Part shown: positions 17,754 to 46,432 of the stretch, piece by piece
How positions within the stretch are numbered: position 1 is the first letter of the stretch
Layout of the letters: each line of letters starts with the position of its first letter
Source of the DNA: Actinocrispum wychmicini
Lineage (GTDB): Bacteria > Actinomycetota > Actinomycetes > Mycobacteriales > Pseudonocardiaceae
Reading direction: 5' to 3'
Length of the DNA stretch: 64,000 bases
Assembly (NCBI RefSeq): GCF_004345645.1
Contig: NZ_SLWS01000003.1
Coordinates: forward strand, 124,001 to 188,000
Program-made: the position numbers and the translations under genes
The notes under the pieces: generated by a model
Seen by the model: the letters and a program-made list of their open reading frames with translations, nothing else
Databases searched by the model: none
Told to the model about the DNA's origin: nothing

Positions 17754-19778
17754 GTGGCCGTGACCATCGATTTCGCGGGGGAGCACAGCGGCGTGGCCGA
17801 GATCGACACCGAGCAGGAGTACCTGACAGCCCTCTACAGCCGTGTGGACGCCATGCGTGCCGAGGCGGTGGCACGTATGGCCGGCGGCGGCCCGGACACG
17901 GCCGCCGTCTGGCGGGCCGAAGTGTCCCGTTTGGACGCGATGCAACCGGGTCTGTACTTCGGGCGCCTGGACATGGCCGATGGTCGGCGTGTCCACATCG
18001 GCCGGTTGGGACTGTTCCATGACGGTGCGGACGAGCCGTTGTTGCTGGACTGGCGGGCACCGGCGGCCCGGCCGTTCTACACGGCGACCGCGGCCGCCGC
18101 GGACGGTGTCCGCCGGCGTCGGCGGATCACCACCCGGGGCCGGATGGTCGTCGCGCTGAACGACGAACTGCTCGACCTGGACGGCACGGGCGACGGCCTG
18201 GTGGGGGAGGCGGCCCTGCTGGCGGCGGTGACCGCGGAGCGAACCGGGCGGATGCGGGACATCGTGACGACCTTGCAGGTCGAGCAGGACCGGATCATCC
18301 GGGACTCGTACCAAGGCGTGCTCGTGGTGCAGGGCGGTCCCGGCACAGGCAAGACAGCGGTCGCGTTGCACCGCGCCGCTTACCTGTTGTACACGCACCC
18401 GCACCTGCGTACCCGCGGTGTTCTGGTCGTCGGGCCCAGTCAGGTGTTCCTCGACTACATCGGCCAGGTGCTGCCTGGTCTGGGGGAACACAGTGTGGTG
18501 ACCGCGACCATCGCCGACCTGTGTCCGGGCGTGCGAGTCAGCCGGGTCGATCCGCCGGAGATCGCCGAACGCAAGGGCCGGGCCGACATGGCCGGGTGGT
18601 TGGCGGACACGGTACGGGCCCGGGTCCGGATCCCGGACGAACCGGTGGAGATCGAGTTCGAACAGCAGGTGCTGGCGCTGGATCCGGACAGCTGCCGCCG
18701 GGCTGTGCGGGCGGCCAGGGTGACCGGGCTGCCGCACAACCAGGCCAGGTTGGTGTTCCACAGTCACATCGTGGACGCGCTTGCCCAGCTGATGATCGAC
18801 CGGACGGAGGCGATCGTGCTCACCGAGACCGGCGAGGCGATCGACGGCGGCAGCCCGGACGGCTCGCTCGGCGACGCCGACCTGCGGATGCTGGCCGCCG
18901 CCGGGGTGGTCGTCGACGACATCGGCCCGAGAGACCTGTTGGCCGAGACCGATCGGGCAGACCTGAGGACAGCGCTGCTCGCCGAGCCGGGCGTCGAGGT
19001 GGCACTCGACGCGTTGTGGCCGCCGCTGACCGCCGAGGAGGTGGTGGCCGACCTGGTCGGCACGGACGGGTGGAGCGTCGCGGACGTTCCGTTGCTCGAC
19101 GAGGCCGCGGCCATCGTCGGTTCGGCCGACGGTCGGGCGACTTTCGGCCACGTGGTCGTCGACGAGGCGCAGGAACTGTCCGAAATGGACTGGCGGATGG
19201 TGGCCCGGCGATGCCCCACCCGGTCCATGACCGTGGTCGGCGATCTCGCCCAGACCGGCAGTGCGGCGGGCGCTTCGTCGTGGGACCGCGTCGGCGATCA
19301 CCGGCTGGCCCAACTCACGGTGAACTACCGCACACCCACGGAGATCATGGCCGCCACGGCCGACCTCCTCGCCGCCCGTCATCCCGGACTCACGCCGCCC
19401 CGGTCGGTTCGCTCCGCCGGTGAAACGCCTCGGCGGACGTGGGCGGCCGACTTGTGCCGAGCCGCTGCCGAGTTCGCCGCGGCACATGTGGCCGGTCAAC
19501 TGGCCGTCATCGCTCCCGGAACGCACATCGGTCCGCTTGCCGCCGCGCTGTCGGTCGCCGTGCCGCCGGACTTGACCGAGAAGGTCGTCCTGCTCACGCC
19601 CGCTCAGGCCAAGGGGTTGGAGTTCGACGTGGTGCTGATCGTCGACCCGGCGGCCATCCTCGCCACCGGACCACGGGGCCACAGCGACCTGTACGTGGCC
19701 ATGACCAGAGCCACTCAGCGGCTGCGGGTCGTGCATCCCGGTGCGGTGCCGGCCGAGCTGGCCGCCATCCCGTCATGA
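17754..19778 (+). CDS. helR: HelR-like RNA polymerase-recycling ATPase (UvrD/HelD family)
   Basis: About 674 residues of the UvrD-like superfamily 1 type. The N-terminal part contains the HelD-type sequence LYFGRLDMADGRRVHIGRLG and LDWRAPAARPFY, then VVQGGPGTGKTAVALHRA (motif I, about residue 195), FGHVVVDEAQELSEMDWRM (motif II), VNYRTPTEIM (motif IV) and LTPAQAKGLEFDVVLI, DLYVAMTRATQRL (motifs V-VI). HelD/HelR proteins pull stalled RNA polymerase off DNA, and actinobacterial members can give rifampicin tolerance. The start is uncertain: GTG 17754 or 17760; an ATG at 17655 would begin inside the previous gene. The stop overlaps the methyltransferase start (ATGA). Confidence 0.88.
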   Translation: MAVTIDFAGEHSGVAEIDTEQEYLTALYSRVDAMRAEAVARMAGGGPDTAAVWRAEVSRLDAMQPGLYFGRLDMADGRRVHIGRLGLFHDGADEPLLLDWRAPAARPFYTATAAAADGVRRRRRITTRGRMVVALNDELLDLDGTGDGLVGEAALLAAVTAERTGRMRDIVTTLQVEQDRIIRDSYQGVLVVQGGPGTGKTAVALHRAAYLLYTHPHLRTRGVLVVGPSQVFLDYIGQVLPGLGEHSVVTATIADLCPGVRVSRVDPPEIAERKGRADMAGWLADTVRARVRIPDEPVEIEFEQQVLALDPDSCRRAVRAARVTGLPHNQARLVFHSHIVDALAQLMIDRTEAIVLTETGEAIDGGSPDGSLGDADLRMLAAAGVVVDDIGPRDLLAETDRADLRTALLAEPGVEVALDALWPPLTAEEVVADLVGTDGWSVADVPLLDEAAAIVGSADGRATFGHVVVDEAQELSEMDWRMVARRCPTRSMTVVGDLAQTGSAAGASSWDRVGDHRLAQLTVNYRTPTEIMAATADLLAARHPGLTPPRSVRSAGETPRRTWAADLCRAAAEFAAAHVAGQLAVIAPGTHIGPLAAALSVAVPPDLTEKVVLLTPAQAKGLEFDVVLIVDPAAILATGPRGHSDLYVAMTRATQRLRVVHPGAVPAELAAIPS

Positions 19779-20830
19779 CCCGTGTGTACGATGTATACAT
19801 GCCGGAGTACGCCGTCCTGATCTCGCCGTCCACGAACCGGGTCTACACCGACACCGCCCAGCAGATGATGCGCGGCGAGATCCAGGTGTTCGCTGGGACG
19901 CTCCTGGACGGCCAGGTGCACGACCTGACCGAGATCACCCTCGGCGGAGTACCGTACCTGCGGATGCGGGCCGACGACCTGTCCGATGAGGACATCGCGG
20001 CGCTGTCCAACCTGTCCTCGGTGTACGCTCTGTTCGAGATGCAGGGCGAGCTGTTGAAACCGTTGCGGCTCAACCCGTTGGACCGGTTCTCCAGCGACCT
20101 GCTGACCATCCTGAAGTACTCCGGCAAGACCAACGAGCAGTTCACCAAGCTGCTGCTGAACGTGACCGCGGTGTCCACCGACAGTCCCAAGGACTTCCTG
20201 CGCCGGCCGCTGCGGGTGCTCGACCCGATGTGCGGCCGGGGAACAACCTTGAACCAGGCCACGATGTACGGTTTCGACAGTTACGGTGTGGACCTCGACG
20301 GCAAGGACTTCGAAGCGTACTCCACCTTCATCCGGACCTGGTTGAAGAACAAGCGGCTCAAACACACCGCGCAGACCGTGCCGATGCGGCGCAACCGGGA
20401 GAACCTGGGCAAGAGGCTGGAGATCAGCTTCGGGGCGACCAAGGAGGAGTACAAGGCCGGCGAGGTCCGGACCATCGACTACGTCCACGCCGATACCTTG
20501 CGTGCCAAGGAGATCTTCGGCCGGGAGACTTTCGACATCGTCGTGACCGACACACCGTACGGGGTGCAGCACGGCTCGACACGTGAGTCCGGCCTGTCTC
20601 GGAGCCCGTTGGCGCTGTTGGAAAGCGCTGTGCCGGTGTGGACGCAGTTGATCCGTCCCGGGGGCGCGCTTGGCCTGTCGTGGAACACATACGTCGGCGG
20701 TCGGGACGCGATCGCCGAGATCCTGCGGGACAACGGCCTGCAGGTGCTGGAAACCGAGGCGTACCTCGGCTTCCAGCACCGCGTGGACCAGGCGATCGTG
20801 CGCGATTTGATGGTCGCGCGAAAGGGTTAA
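19775..20830 (+). CDS. TRM11-like SAM-dependent RNA/DNA methyltransferase
   Basis: Read from the ATG that overlaps the HelR stop, the product has 351 residues; a second ATG at 19799 would remove eight. The N-terminal 150 residues resemble the substrate-binding region of TRM11/THUMP-type enzymes. LDPMCGRGTTLNQA is the SAM-binding motif I, YGVDLDGKDFE motif II, and VTDTPYGVQHG the catalytic motif IV, with TPY in the place of NPPY or DPPY as in guanosine N2-methyltransferases. It probably methylates a guanine in tRNA or rRNA; substrate unproven. The start region contains the perfect palindrome ATGTATACAT (19791-19800). Its stop overlaps that of the convergent peptidase gene. Confidence 0.82.
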   Translation: MTRVYDVYMPEYAVLISPSTNRVYTDTAQQMMRGEIQVFAGTLLDGQVHDLTEITLGGVPYLRMRADDLSDEDIAALSNLSSVYALFEMQGELLKPLRLNPLDRFSSDLLTILKYSGKTNEQFTKLLLNVTAVSTDSPKDFLRRPLRVLDPMCGRGTTLNQATMYGFDSYGVDLDGKDFEAYSTFIRTWLKNKRLKHTAQTVPMRRNRENLGKRLEISFGATKEEYKAGEVRTIDYVHADTLRAKEIFGRETFDIVVTDTPYGVQHGSTRESGLSRSPLALLESAVPVWTQLIRPGGALGLSWNTYVGGRDAIAEILRDNGLQVLETEAYLGFQHRVDQAIVRDLMVARKG

Positions 20831-22242
20831 CGTCCGTTAACGCTTTGGGTGCTCGTCGCGTAGGAGCCGATGACCCACGCCAGGGCGCGGGCGTTGCGGT
20901 TCAGCGCCACCCGGTCGACGTTGCGCAGGTTGTCGCAGGCCAGTTGGTAGCAGACGTCGAACGGCTGTCCGGCGGTGCCACCCCACTTGTCCACCTGCGC
21001 CTGGGTCTTCACCGAGTCGGCGCCGGTGAACAGGCCACCGGTCGGGATGCCGGCGTTGGCGAACGCGTTGTAGTCCCAGCGCGAGGACATCGGCGCGGTC
21101 TCGGACTGCACCCGGGTCGCGGTGAAGTAGTCGACGAACGCCTGCTCGATCTTGTCCGAACCGGCGGGCTTCAGTCCGTGCAGGACGAAGTAGCCGGCGT
21201 TCGGTGAGCCGAGCATCTCGACGTTCAGGTACAACCCGATCTTGTGCTGGCCGTCGGCGCCGAGGGAGTTCAGGTACGCGGTGGCTCCGGCGAAACTGAA
21301 TTCCTGCGCGCTGAAGAAGATGAACCGTACCGCGTTGGTCACCCGTGGCCGGGAGCCCAGCCGCAGCGCGGTTTCCAGCATCGCCGCGGCACCGGTGGCG
21401 TTGTCGCTGATCCCGGCCCCGCCGATGCTGTCAAGGTGCCCGCCGATCGTGACCACGTTGTCCTCGCGCCCGGTCCTGGTCTGCGCGATCAGGTTGGCGC
21501 TGGTCCGAACCTGTTGCAGGGAACGGAGTTCCAGCGAGATCGTGGTGCCCGCCTGTGCGGTCAACGCCAGCCCGTCGGCTCGGCTGAGCCCACCGGTCGG
21601 CACCCGGCCGTTCGACGGGTCGTTCAGCGAACCGTTCAGCGGACCGTCAACGTTGTTGTAGATGAGCGTGGCGATCGCGCCGGCGGCCGCGGCCGTCTGC
21701 TGCTTGACGATGAACGAGCAAGCGCCGCGCTCGACGAGGACGATCTTCCCGGCGGCCGCGATGTTGGCGTAGTCACTGGCTTCGCAGCCGGGTGTGGCGT
21801 CCCCTGTGGACGGTACGACGACCAGCGGCGCGGTGACGCCACCGACCGGTGTGGACGGACCGTAGTCCATCACGATGACGGGGACGTTGGCACCGGCCGC
21901 GGTCAGCTTCTCCGCCAGCGTCTGGAACCAGTTGAACTGGAAGTCCTGCCGGGTGACGGTGTAGCCGGCCCGGTCGAGCTTCCGGGCCGCGTAGTCCACC
22001 GACTGGCGGTAGCCCTCGGTGCCCGGCTCGCGGTCGCCGCCGTTGCGGTTCGAGATCCGTTGGAACGCCTCCAGGTGGTCGTTGATCCGGCCGGGACTCA
22101 CCTGGTGGGCGAGTTCCCGGGCGAGGGCCGGGCCGGCCGGCGTGGCGTTGGGGGACGCCGAAGCGGGTGGCCCGATCACACCGGAGGCCATGACCGCCAC
22201 CAGCGCTCCGGTCACCGCCACGGCTGCTCTTCTGCGCGACAT
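20827..22242 (-). CDS. secreted M28-family peptidase homologue with PA domain
   Basis: The ATG at 22242 has GAGGAAGG upstream and opens a signal peptide (MSRRRAAVAV, hydrophobic core, ASAS end) of the 471-residue product. A PA (protease-associated) insertion around residues 120-230 contains GKIVLVERGACSF. The M28 part has GGHLDSIGGAGISDNATGAA, which holds zinc-binding His and Asp. However, the usual AEE pair (general base plus metal ligand) reads AQE in FFSAQEFSFAGA, and the later D-x-x-G metal position reads NVEMLG. It may be impaired or altered in activity. Members normally act as extracellular aminopeptidases. Confidence 0.82.
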   Translation of the reverse strand: MSRRRAAVAVTGALVAVMASGVIGPPASASPNATPAGPALARELAHQVSPGRINDHLEAFQRISNRNGGDREPGTEGYRQSVDYAARKLDRAGYTVTRQDFQFNWFQTLAEKLTAAGANVPVIVMDYGPSTPVGGVTAPLVVVPSTGDATPGCEASDYANIAAAGKIVLVERGACSFIVKQQTAAAAGAIATLIYNNVDGPLNGSLNDPSNGRVPTGGLSRADGLALTAQAGTTISLELRSLQQVRTSANLIAQTRTGREDNVVTIGGHLDSIGGAGISDNATGAAAMLETALRLGSRPRVTNAVRFIFFSAQEFSFAGATAYLNSLGADGQHKIGLYLNVEMLGSPNAGYFVLHGLKPAGSDKIEQAFVDYFTATRVQSETAPMSSRWDYNAFANAGIPTGGLFTGADSVKTQAQVDKWGGTAGQPFDVCYQLACDNLRNVDRVALNRNARALAWVIGSYATSTQSVNGR

Positions 22243-22337
22243 GGCACCTTCCTCAATCCGTGAGCATGGGGGACGCCGAGGAACACTGCTGATCAGCGGC
22301 GCCGGAGTCCATAGCCAATTCCGGCCGGCCAACCGGT

Positions 22338-22373
22338 CCATTCCGCGTTCCGGGCCACTTCGGGCCGGAATGG
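22338..22373. promoter_or_regulatory. inverted repeat upstream of the NRPS operon
   Basis: CCATTCCG at 22338-22345 is repeated inverted as CGGAATGG at 22366-22373, and the space between contains further complementary bases (TTCCGGGCC against GGGCCGGAA). It lies in the 206-bp gap between the divergent peptidase and NRPS genes, about 75 bp before the NRPS start. It could be an operator or a leader hairpin; no regulator is known. Confidence 0.4.
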
Positions 22374-22448
22374 CACGGGTGGCCGTGGACCGCCGGGGCG
22401 CACGATTCCTCGTGTTGACCACAGTGACCTGACCTAGCGGGGCGTGAC

Positions 22449-41605
<19,157 letters not shown>

Positions 41606-41609
<4 letters not shown>

Positions 41610-43294
41610 AAAGGACGTACAGCCCGTGGGTCGTGCTGTCGGCGCTGCTCACCGGCAGCGCCCTCGGGCTCATGGACTCGACCATCACCAACGTGGCGGT
41701 GCCGTCGTTGATCCACGACCTGGGCGCCCGGGTCGACCAGATCCTGTGGGTGGGCAACGGCTACCTGCTGGGCTACGCCGCGCTCGTGGTCACCGCCGGC
41801 CGGTTGGGCGACCTGTTCGGCCAGAAACGAATGTTCATGATCGGCGTGTCACTGTTCGTGCTGTCGTCGATCGCTTGCGCCTTCGCGCAGTCCGCCGAGA
41901 TGTTCGTCGCGTCCAGGGTCGTGCAGGGATGCAGCGCCGCCCTGTTCGGTCCACAGTCCATGGCCATCATCACGCACATCTTCCCGCCCGAGCGACGGGG
42001 AACCGCGTTCGGCGTGTGGGGCTCGGTCGCCGGGATCTCGGTGGCGGCCGGCCCCACCCTGGGCGGCTTGACAGTGGCCGCCTTCGGCTGGCGGTGGGTG
42101 TTCCTGATCAACGTGTTCATCGGCGCGATCGCGATGGTGTACGCGGCGGTCGTGGTGCCGAACGTGAACTTCGGCCGTCGCCCCCGGCTGGACATCGCCG
42201 GGTCGGTGTTGCTGTCGCTCGGGTTGTTCCTGCTGGTCTACGGCCTGCTTGAGGGCGAGTCGCACCACTGGGGCCCGTTGTGGGGCCCGGTGACCGCGCC
42301 CATGGTGATCGTCGCGGGTGTCTGCGCTTTGGTCGCTTTGGTCGCCCTTGAACGTGGCCGTCAGGACCGTGAGCCGTTGCTTCCGTTCTCCGTGCTGCGC
42401 AACAGGAACTTCGTGCTCACGCTCGGCGCGACGTGCGGTTTGGCGCTGGCGGTCAGCAGCATGCTGTTCCTGACGTTGCTGAACCTTCAGATGTCCATCG
42501 GCATGGCAGTTGCGGTGGCCGGTATCACTGTCGCCACCGCGCCGGCGGTGTCCGTGCTCGTCTCCCCGTTCTCCGGCCGGCTCACAGACAAGTACGGCGG
42601 CAAGTACGTGCTGTTCGTCGGCATGCTCGTGCTCGCGGCGGGTCTGGTCCTGCTCGCGTCCGCCGAACAGATCGGATCGACCTGGTACGACATGCTGCCC
42701 GGCCTGCTGACCGTCGGAATCGGCATGGGAGTGACGTTCTCCCCACCCGTCGCGATGGCCATGGGCAGCGTGCCCAAGTCCATGACGGGCGTCGCCTCCG
42801 GCTGCTTCAACATGGCCCGCCTCGCCGGCAGCCTGATCGGCAGCGCGTCAGTCGGCGCCCTGCTGCAGGCCCGCCTCGCCCCCGCCCTGACCCGCGCGGC
42901 GACCAACCACGCCAACGCCCTGCCACCAGACCTCCGAGACCGGTTCATCGCCGGCTTCGCCACCGCCTCAACCGGCGACCTGCAAACCCAACACCTCACC
43001 ACCGAACCGGCCACCCAAACCCTGGCCAACCTGGTCCTGCACGAAGGACTGGCCGACGCCATCCGATGGACCTACACCCTGCCGGTCGCAGTGCTGGTCA
43101 TCGGCGCGATCGCAGTCCTCGGCACCCACAGCCGCACAAAGCCCACGGACCCAACCCCGCAGCCCACAGCTGATGACACTCCAGCCGCGTCTGCTGTGTC
43201 GGCGGTCGCCCAGGCTGCCGTCCCCGCCTCGGCCCATGACCCGGCCTCCACCTTTGCCTCACCGCCCTCGCCAGCCCCCGCGAAGTCCACATAG
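41606..43294 (+). CDS. MFS exporter, DHA2 (EmrB/QacA) type
   Basis: The start overlaps the NRPS stop (ATGA), so the two are translationally coupled. The 562-residue protein has about 14 hydrophobic helices, the number of the DHA2 drug/proton antiporters. [14 protein letters not shown] in the first helix matches the family start, [13 protein letters not shown] is the loop 2-3 motif A, and [18 protein letters not shown] resembles motif C of antiporters. The cytoplasmic tail is long and Ala/Pro-rich. Placed directly after the NRPS, it most likely exports the finished peptide and gives self-resistance. Confidence 0.92.
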
Positions 43295-43309
43295 CCCGGA
43301 GCGTCCACA

Positions 43310-44344
43310 ATGGATTTCAGTCTCTTCTACTTCGCCAACGACAGTGAGACCGGCACCGACCGGTACCGCGTCCTGCTCGAAGGCGCCAAGTTCGCCGATA
43401 CCCACGACTTCACCGCGGTCTGGACACCGGAACGGCATTTCCATCCGTTCGGCGGTTCGTACCCGAATCCCGCGGTCGTCGGTGCCGCCCTGGCCGAGAT
43501 GACCAGTCGGGTGGGGATCCGGGCGGGCAGTGTCGTCGCCCCGCTGCACCCGCCGGTGCGGATCGCCGAGGAATGGTCCGTTGTGGACAACATCTCCGGT
43601 GGGCGGGTCGGCCTGTCGTTCGCGTCGGGGTGGCACGCGGTCGACTTCGCGATCCGGCCGGAGAACTACGTCGCCCGCCGGGATGTGCTCATCGAGACGG
43701 TCGACACTGTGCGTGCCCTGTGGCGAGGCGAGAGCACGAAGCTCCCCGACGGCACCGGGACCATGGTGGACGTGCGGATCTTCCCGTCGCCCGTGCAGGC
43801 CGAGTTGCCCGTGTGGTTGACCAGCTCGGGGAACGTGGAGACGTTCCGCGGCGCCGGCCGGATGGGTGCGGGCGTGTTGACTCACCTGCTCGGCCAGGAC
43901 CTGGACGACCTGCGCGACAAGATCGCCGCGTACCGGCAGACCCACGCCGAGCATCAGGGCGGCCGGGGGCACGTGGTGCTGATGCTGCACACGTTGCTCG
44001 GGGCTGACCGCGCCGAGGTCCGGGAGCGCGTGCGGGAACCGTTCAGCGACTACCTGCGCAGCTCGATCGGTCTGATCCTGAAGGCATCCGGTGACATCCT
44101 GCCCGGTGTCGATCCGGACAACCTGAGCCCCGACGACGTGGACTTCCTGGTGGCGCGTTCGTTCGACAAGTACTTCGACACCGGCGGCCTGTTCGGCACG
44201 GTCGACGATGGGAAGGCGGTCGTCGAACGGCTCGCTGATGTTGGTGTGGACGAGGTGGCCTGTCTGATCGACTTCGTCGGGGACACCGACGCGGTGCTCG
44301 CCGGCCTGCCGTACCTGGACGAGTTGCGGAGGGCGACGGCATGA
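43310..44344 (+). CDS. MupA/Atu3671-type luciferase-like FMN monooxygenase
   Basis: The 344-residue flavoenzyme of the bacterial luciferase superfamily fits the subgroup found inside NRPS/PKS clusters: VWTPERHFHPFGGSYPNP near residue 40, RAGSVVAPLHPPVRIAEEW near 75, and SFASGWHAVDFAIRPENY near 105. Such enzymes use reduced FMN and oxygen to hydroxylate or otherwise oxidise a substrate, sometimes carrier-bound. It would need reduced flavin, which the flavin reductase at 51999-52490 in the opposite operon could supply. It lies 15 bp after the transporter and overlaps the next start by four bases. The substrate is unknown; a peptide residue such as Asx or Leu is possible. Confidence 0.88.
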   Translation: MDFSLFYFANDSETGTDRYRVLLEGAKFADTHDFTAVWTPERHFHPFGGSYPNPAVVGAALAEMTSRVGIRAGSVVAPLHPPVRIAEEWSVVDNISGGRVGLSFASGWHAVDFAIRPENYVARRDVLIETVDTVRALWRGESTKLPDGTGTMVDVRIFPSPVQAELPVWLTSSGNVETFRGAGRMGAGVLTHLLGQDLDDLRDKIAAYRQTHAEHQGGRGHVVLMLHTLLGADRAEVRERVREPFSDYLRSSIGLILKASGDILPGVDPDNLSPDDVDFLVARSFDKYFDTGGLFGTVDDGKAVVERLADVGVDEVACLIDFVGDTDAVLAGLPYLDELRRATA

Positions 44345-46260
44345 AGGTCGCGCCTTACGGCACGTGGACATCGCCGATCAGCGCGGCCGACGTTGCCGGT
44401 GTGGTCGGTGCGCCGGACTGGGTGGAGCTGCACGGCGGGCACGTGTGGTGGACCAGGTCCCGGCCTGAGGAAGGTGGCCGGGTCAGCCTGTTCCGGCTGG
44501 TCGACGGCGAGGTGCAGGACGTCCTGCCGGGCGACTGGAACGTGCGTAACCGCGTACACGAGTACGGCGGCCGGCCGTGGGCGCCGGTGGGCGATCAAAT
44601 CGTGTTCACACACTGGACCGACCAACGTGTGTACACAGTTCACATCGGTGGCGAGCCGTTACCGATCACCGACGTTCCCGAGTGTGAACACGGTTGGCGC
44701 TACTCCGACCTCACCGCCGGTGTCGGCGCCGAAGTGTGGTGTGTACGCGAAACGGTCATCGGCGATCGCCCCACGGACATCGAACGTCACCTCGTCGCCG
44801 TGCCGCTGGACGGCTCCGGAACGCGTGTGCTCGGCGCGACCCACCATTTCATGACGGCGCCCAAGCCGAGCCCGGACGGTACTCATGCGGCCTGGATCGG
44901 TTGGGACCACCCGCGGATGCCGTGGGACGGCACCGAACTGTGCGTGGCGCCGATCCAGCCGGACGGGACGTTCGGTCCGCACCGAGTGATGGCCGGTGGG
45001 CCGCGTGAGTCGGTGTGCCAGTTCGAGTGGGACGGACCGGCGGCGCTGCTCGCCATGACGGACCCGGACGGCTGGTGGAACCTGCACCGGGTGAGCCTGG
45101 ACGGCACGACCACCAACCTCGCGCCATGTCAGGAGGAGCTGGGCGGTCCACTGTGGGCACTCGGCTGGCGTTGGTTCACTTCGCTTGGCAACGGCCGGTA
45201 CGCGGTGCTGCGCGCGGGCCGGTTGGCGGTGCTGGACGAGAACACCCGTACGGTCACGGATGTCGACGTTGATCTGCCGGTGTGGGGGCCGAGTCTGACA
45301 GCCGCGGACGGCATGCTTGCCTGTACCGCTGCCGGACCGACCGAGAACTGGGGTGTGGTGCAGCTGGACGTTCGCGATCCCGCGAGCACCCTGCGCCGCT
45401 TGTCGCCAGCTGGAGATCTGCCCGTGGCGTACCTGCCGGTCGGGTACGAGCAAGTGTTCACCGGCCCGGACGGCCGCGAGATCCCGGCTGTCGTGTACCC
45501 GCCGACAAATCCGGATTTCGTCGCGCCGGACGGAGAACTGCCTCCGTACGTGGTACACGTGCACGGCGGGCCGACAGCGCAGTTCACGCCGGTGCTGGTC
45601 CGCGTCTTCGGCTACCTGGCCAGCAGAGGCATCGGGATCGTCGCGGTGAACCACGGCGGCTCGGCCGGCTACGGCCGCGCCTTCCGTGAACTGCTCGACG
45701 AACAATGGGGAGTGGTCGACGTCGACGACTGCGCCGCAGTGGCATCCGCCCTGGCTGACCAAGGAATCGCCGATCGGGCCCGACTCGCCGTCCGCGGCCA
45801 CAGCGCCGGCGGCTGGACCGGCGCCTTGTCCATAGTACGGACAAACGTATACCGATGCGCCACCATGACCTGCCCTCTGCTCGACCTCGAAAGTTGGAGC
45901 GAACAAACCCACGACTTCGAATCCAGGTACATGGAACGGTTGATAGGCGCTCTGCCTGAGCACAAGGATCGCTACAGTGAACGTTCTCCCATGACTTATG
46001 TGGACAATGTGACCACCCCCGTCCTGGTCCTTCAAGGAGCCGAGGACAAGATCTGTCCCGCCTCGGACTCCGCTCGCTACATAGCCCGCCTCGCCGCCGC
46101 TGGGGCCCCGTACGCTCACTTAGTTTTCGAGGGCGAAGGGCACGGTTTTCGTCGTGCGGAGAACGTGGCTCGGGTGGCTGAGGCTGAGTTGTCTTTTTAT
46201 GGGCAGGTCTTTGGTTTCTCTCCTGTTGGTGTTCCGGTGTTGCCTGTTCACAACGGGTAG
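44341..46260 (+). CDS. S9-family (prolyl oligopeptidase-like) serine peptidase
   Basis: The 639-residue protein starts at an ATG overlapping the monooxygenase stop. The first 370 residues look like a beta-propeller, as in dipeptidyl peptidases and acylaminoacyl peptidases. The C-terminal alpha/beta-hydrolase carries the triad Ser488 (RGHSAGGW), Asp569 (GAEDK) and His601 (GEGHGF). YVVHVHGGPTAQ forms the oxyanion hole region. No signal peptide, so it acts in the cytoplasm. In NRPS clusters such peptidases can trim a peptide precursor or degrade the product for self-protection; which applies here is open. It is the last gene of the plus-strand operon. Confidence 0.88.
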   Translation: MKVAPYGTWTSPISAADVAGVVGAPDWVELHGGHVWWTRSRPEEGGRVSLFRLVDGEVQDVLPGDWNVRNRVHEYGGRPWAPVGDQIVFTHWTDQRVYTVHIGGEPLPITDVPECEHGWRYSDLTAGVGAEVWCVRETVIGDRPTDIERHLVAVPLDGSGTRVLGATHHFMTAPKPSPDGTHAAWIGWDHPRMPWDGTELCVAPIQPDGTFGPHRVMAGGPRESVCQFEWDGPAALLAMTDPDGWWNLHRVSLDGTTTNLAPCQEELGGPLWALGWRWFTSLGNGRYAVLRAGRLAVLDENTRTVTDVDVDLPVWGPSLTAADGMLACTAAGPTENWGVVQLDVRDPASTLRRLSPAGDLPVAYLPVGYEQVFTGPDGREIPAVVYPPTNPDFVAPDGELPPYVVHVHGGPTAQFTPVLVRVFGYLASRGIGIVAVNHGGSAGYGRAFRELLDEQWGVVDVDDCAAVASALADQGIADRARLAVRGHSAGGWTGALSIVRTNVYRCATMTCPLLDLESWSEQTHDFESRYMERLIGALPEHKDRYSERSPMTYVDNVTTPVLVLQGAEDKICPASDSARYIARLAAAGAPYAHLVFEGEGHGFRRAENVARVAEAELSFYGQVFGFSPVGVPVLPVHNG

Positions 46261-46328
46261 GTCTTTGATTTGACTATGGTTGGGTGCTGTCGCTTTGGTT
46301 GGCGTTTGGTTATTGCTTTTGGGCTGGT

Positions 46329-46430
46329 AAAGATTGTCGCTCGCCGCTATGGCAGGCCGCCAAGAGGGAGCCCTTGTCCTTAGTGTTGCTGGTTGTTTGG
46401 GTTGTGTGGCGTGGTGCCTCCCTCCCGTAT
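46329..46430 (+). repeat. left 102-bp inverted repeat
   Basis: This 102-base segment is the reverse complement of 51566-51667 with 98 matches and no gaps. Differences fall at the 9th base and three others. A short frame through it (46284-46541) encodes a peptide containing KDCRSPLWQAAKREPLSL, which also appears in the frame through the right copy. I think this is the repeat read as protein, not a gene. It starts 68 bases after the peptidase stop. Confidence 0.93.
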
Positions 46431-46432
46431 GG

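Noticed and set aside
14375-17809. A 1144-residue minus-strand open frame opposite the SARP-NACHT gene
   Set aside because: Its protein is low-complexity (Arg, Gln, His, Pro-rich) and has no domain, while the plus strand encodes recognisable domains throughout. It is a high-GC antisense frame.
20821-20840. GTTAAC repeats near 20825-20840 as a regulatory site
   Set aside because: They coincide with the overlapping stop codons of convergent genes (TTAA shared by both) and need no other explanation.
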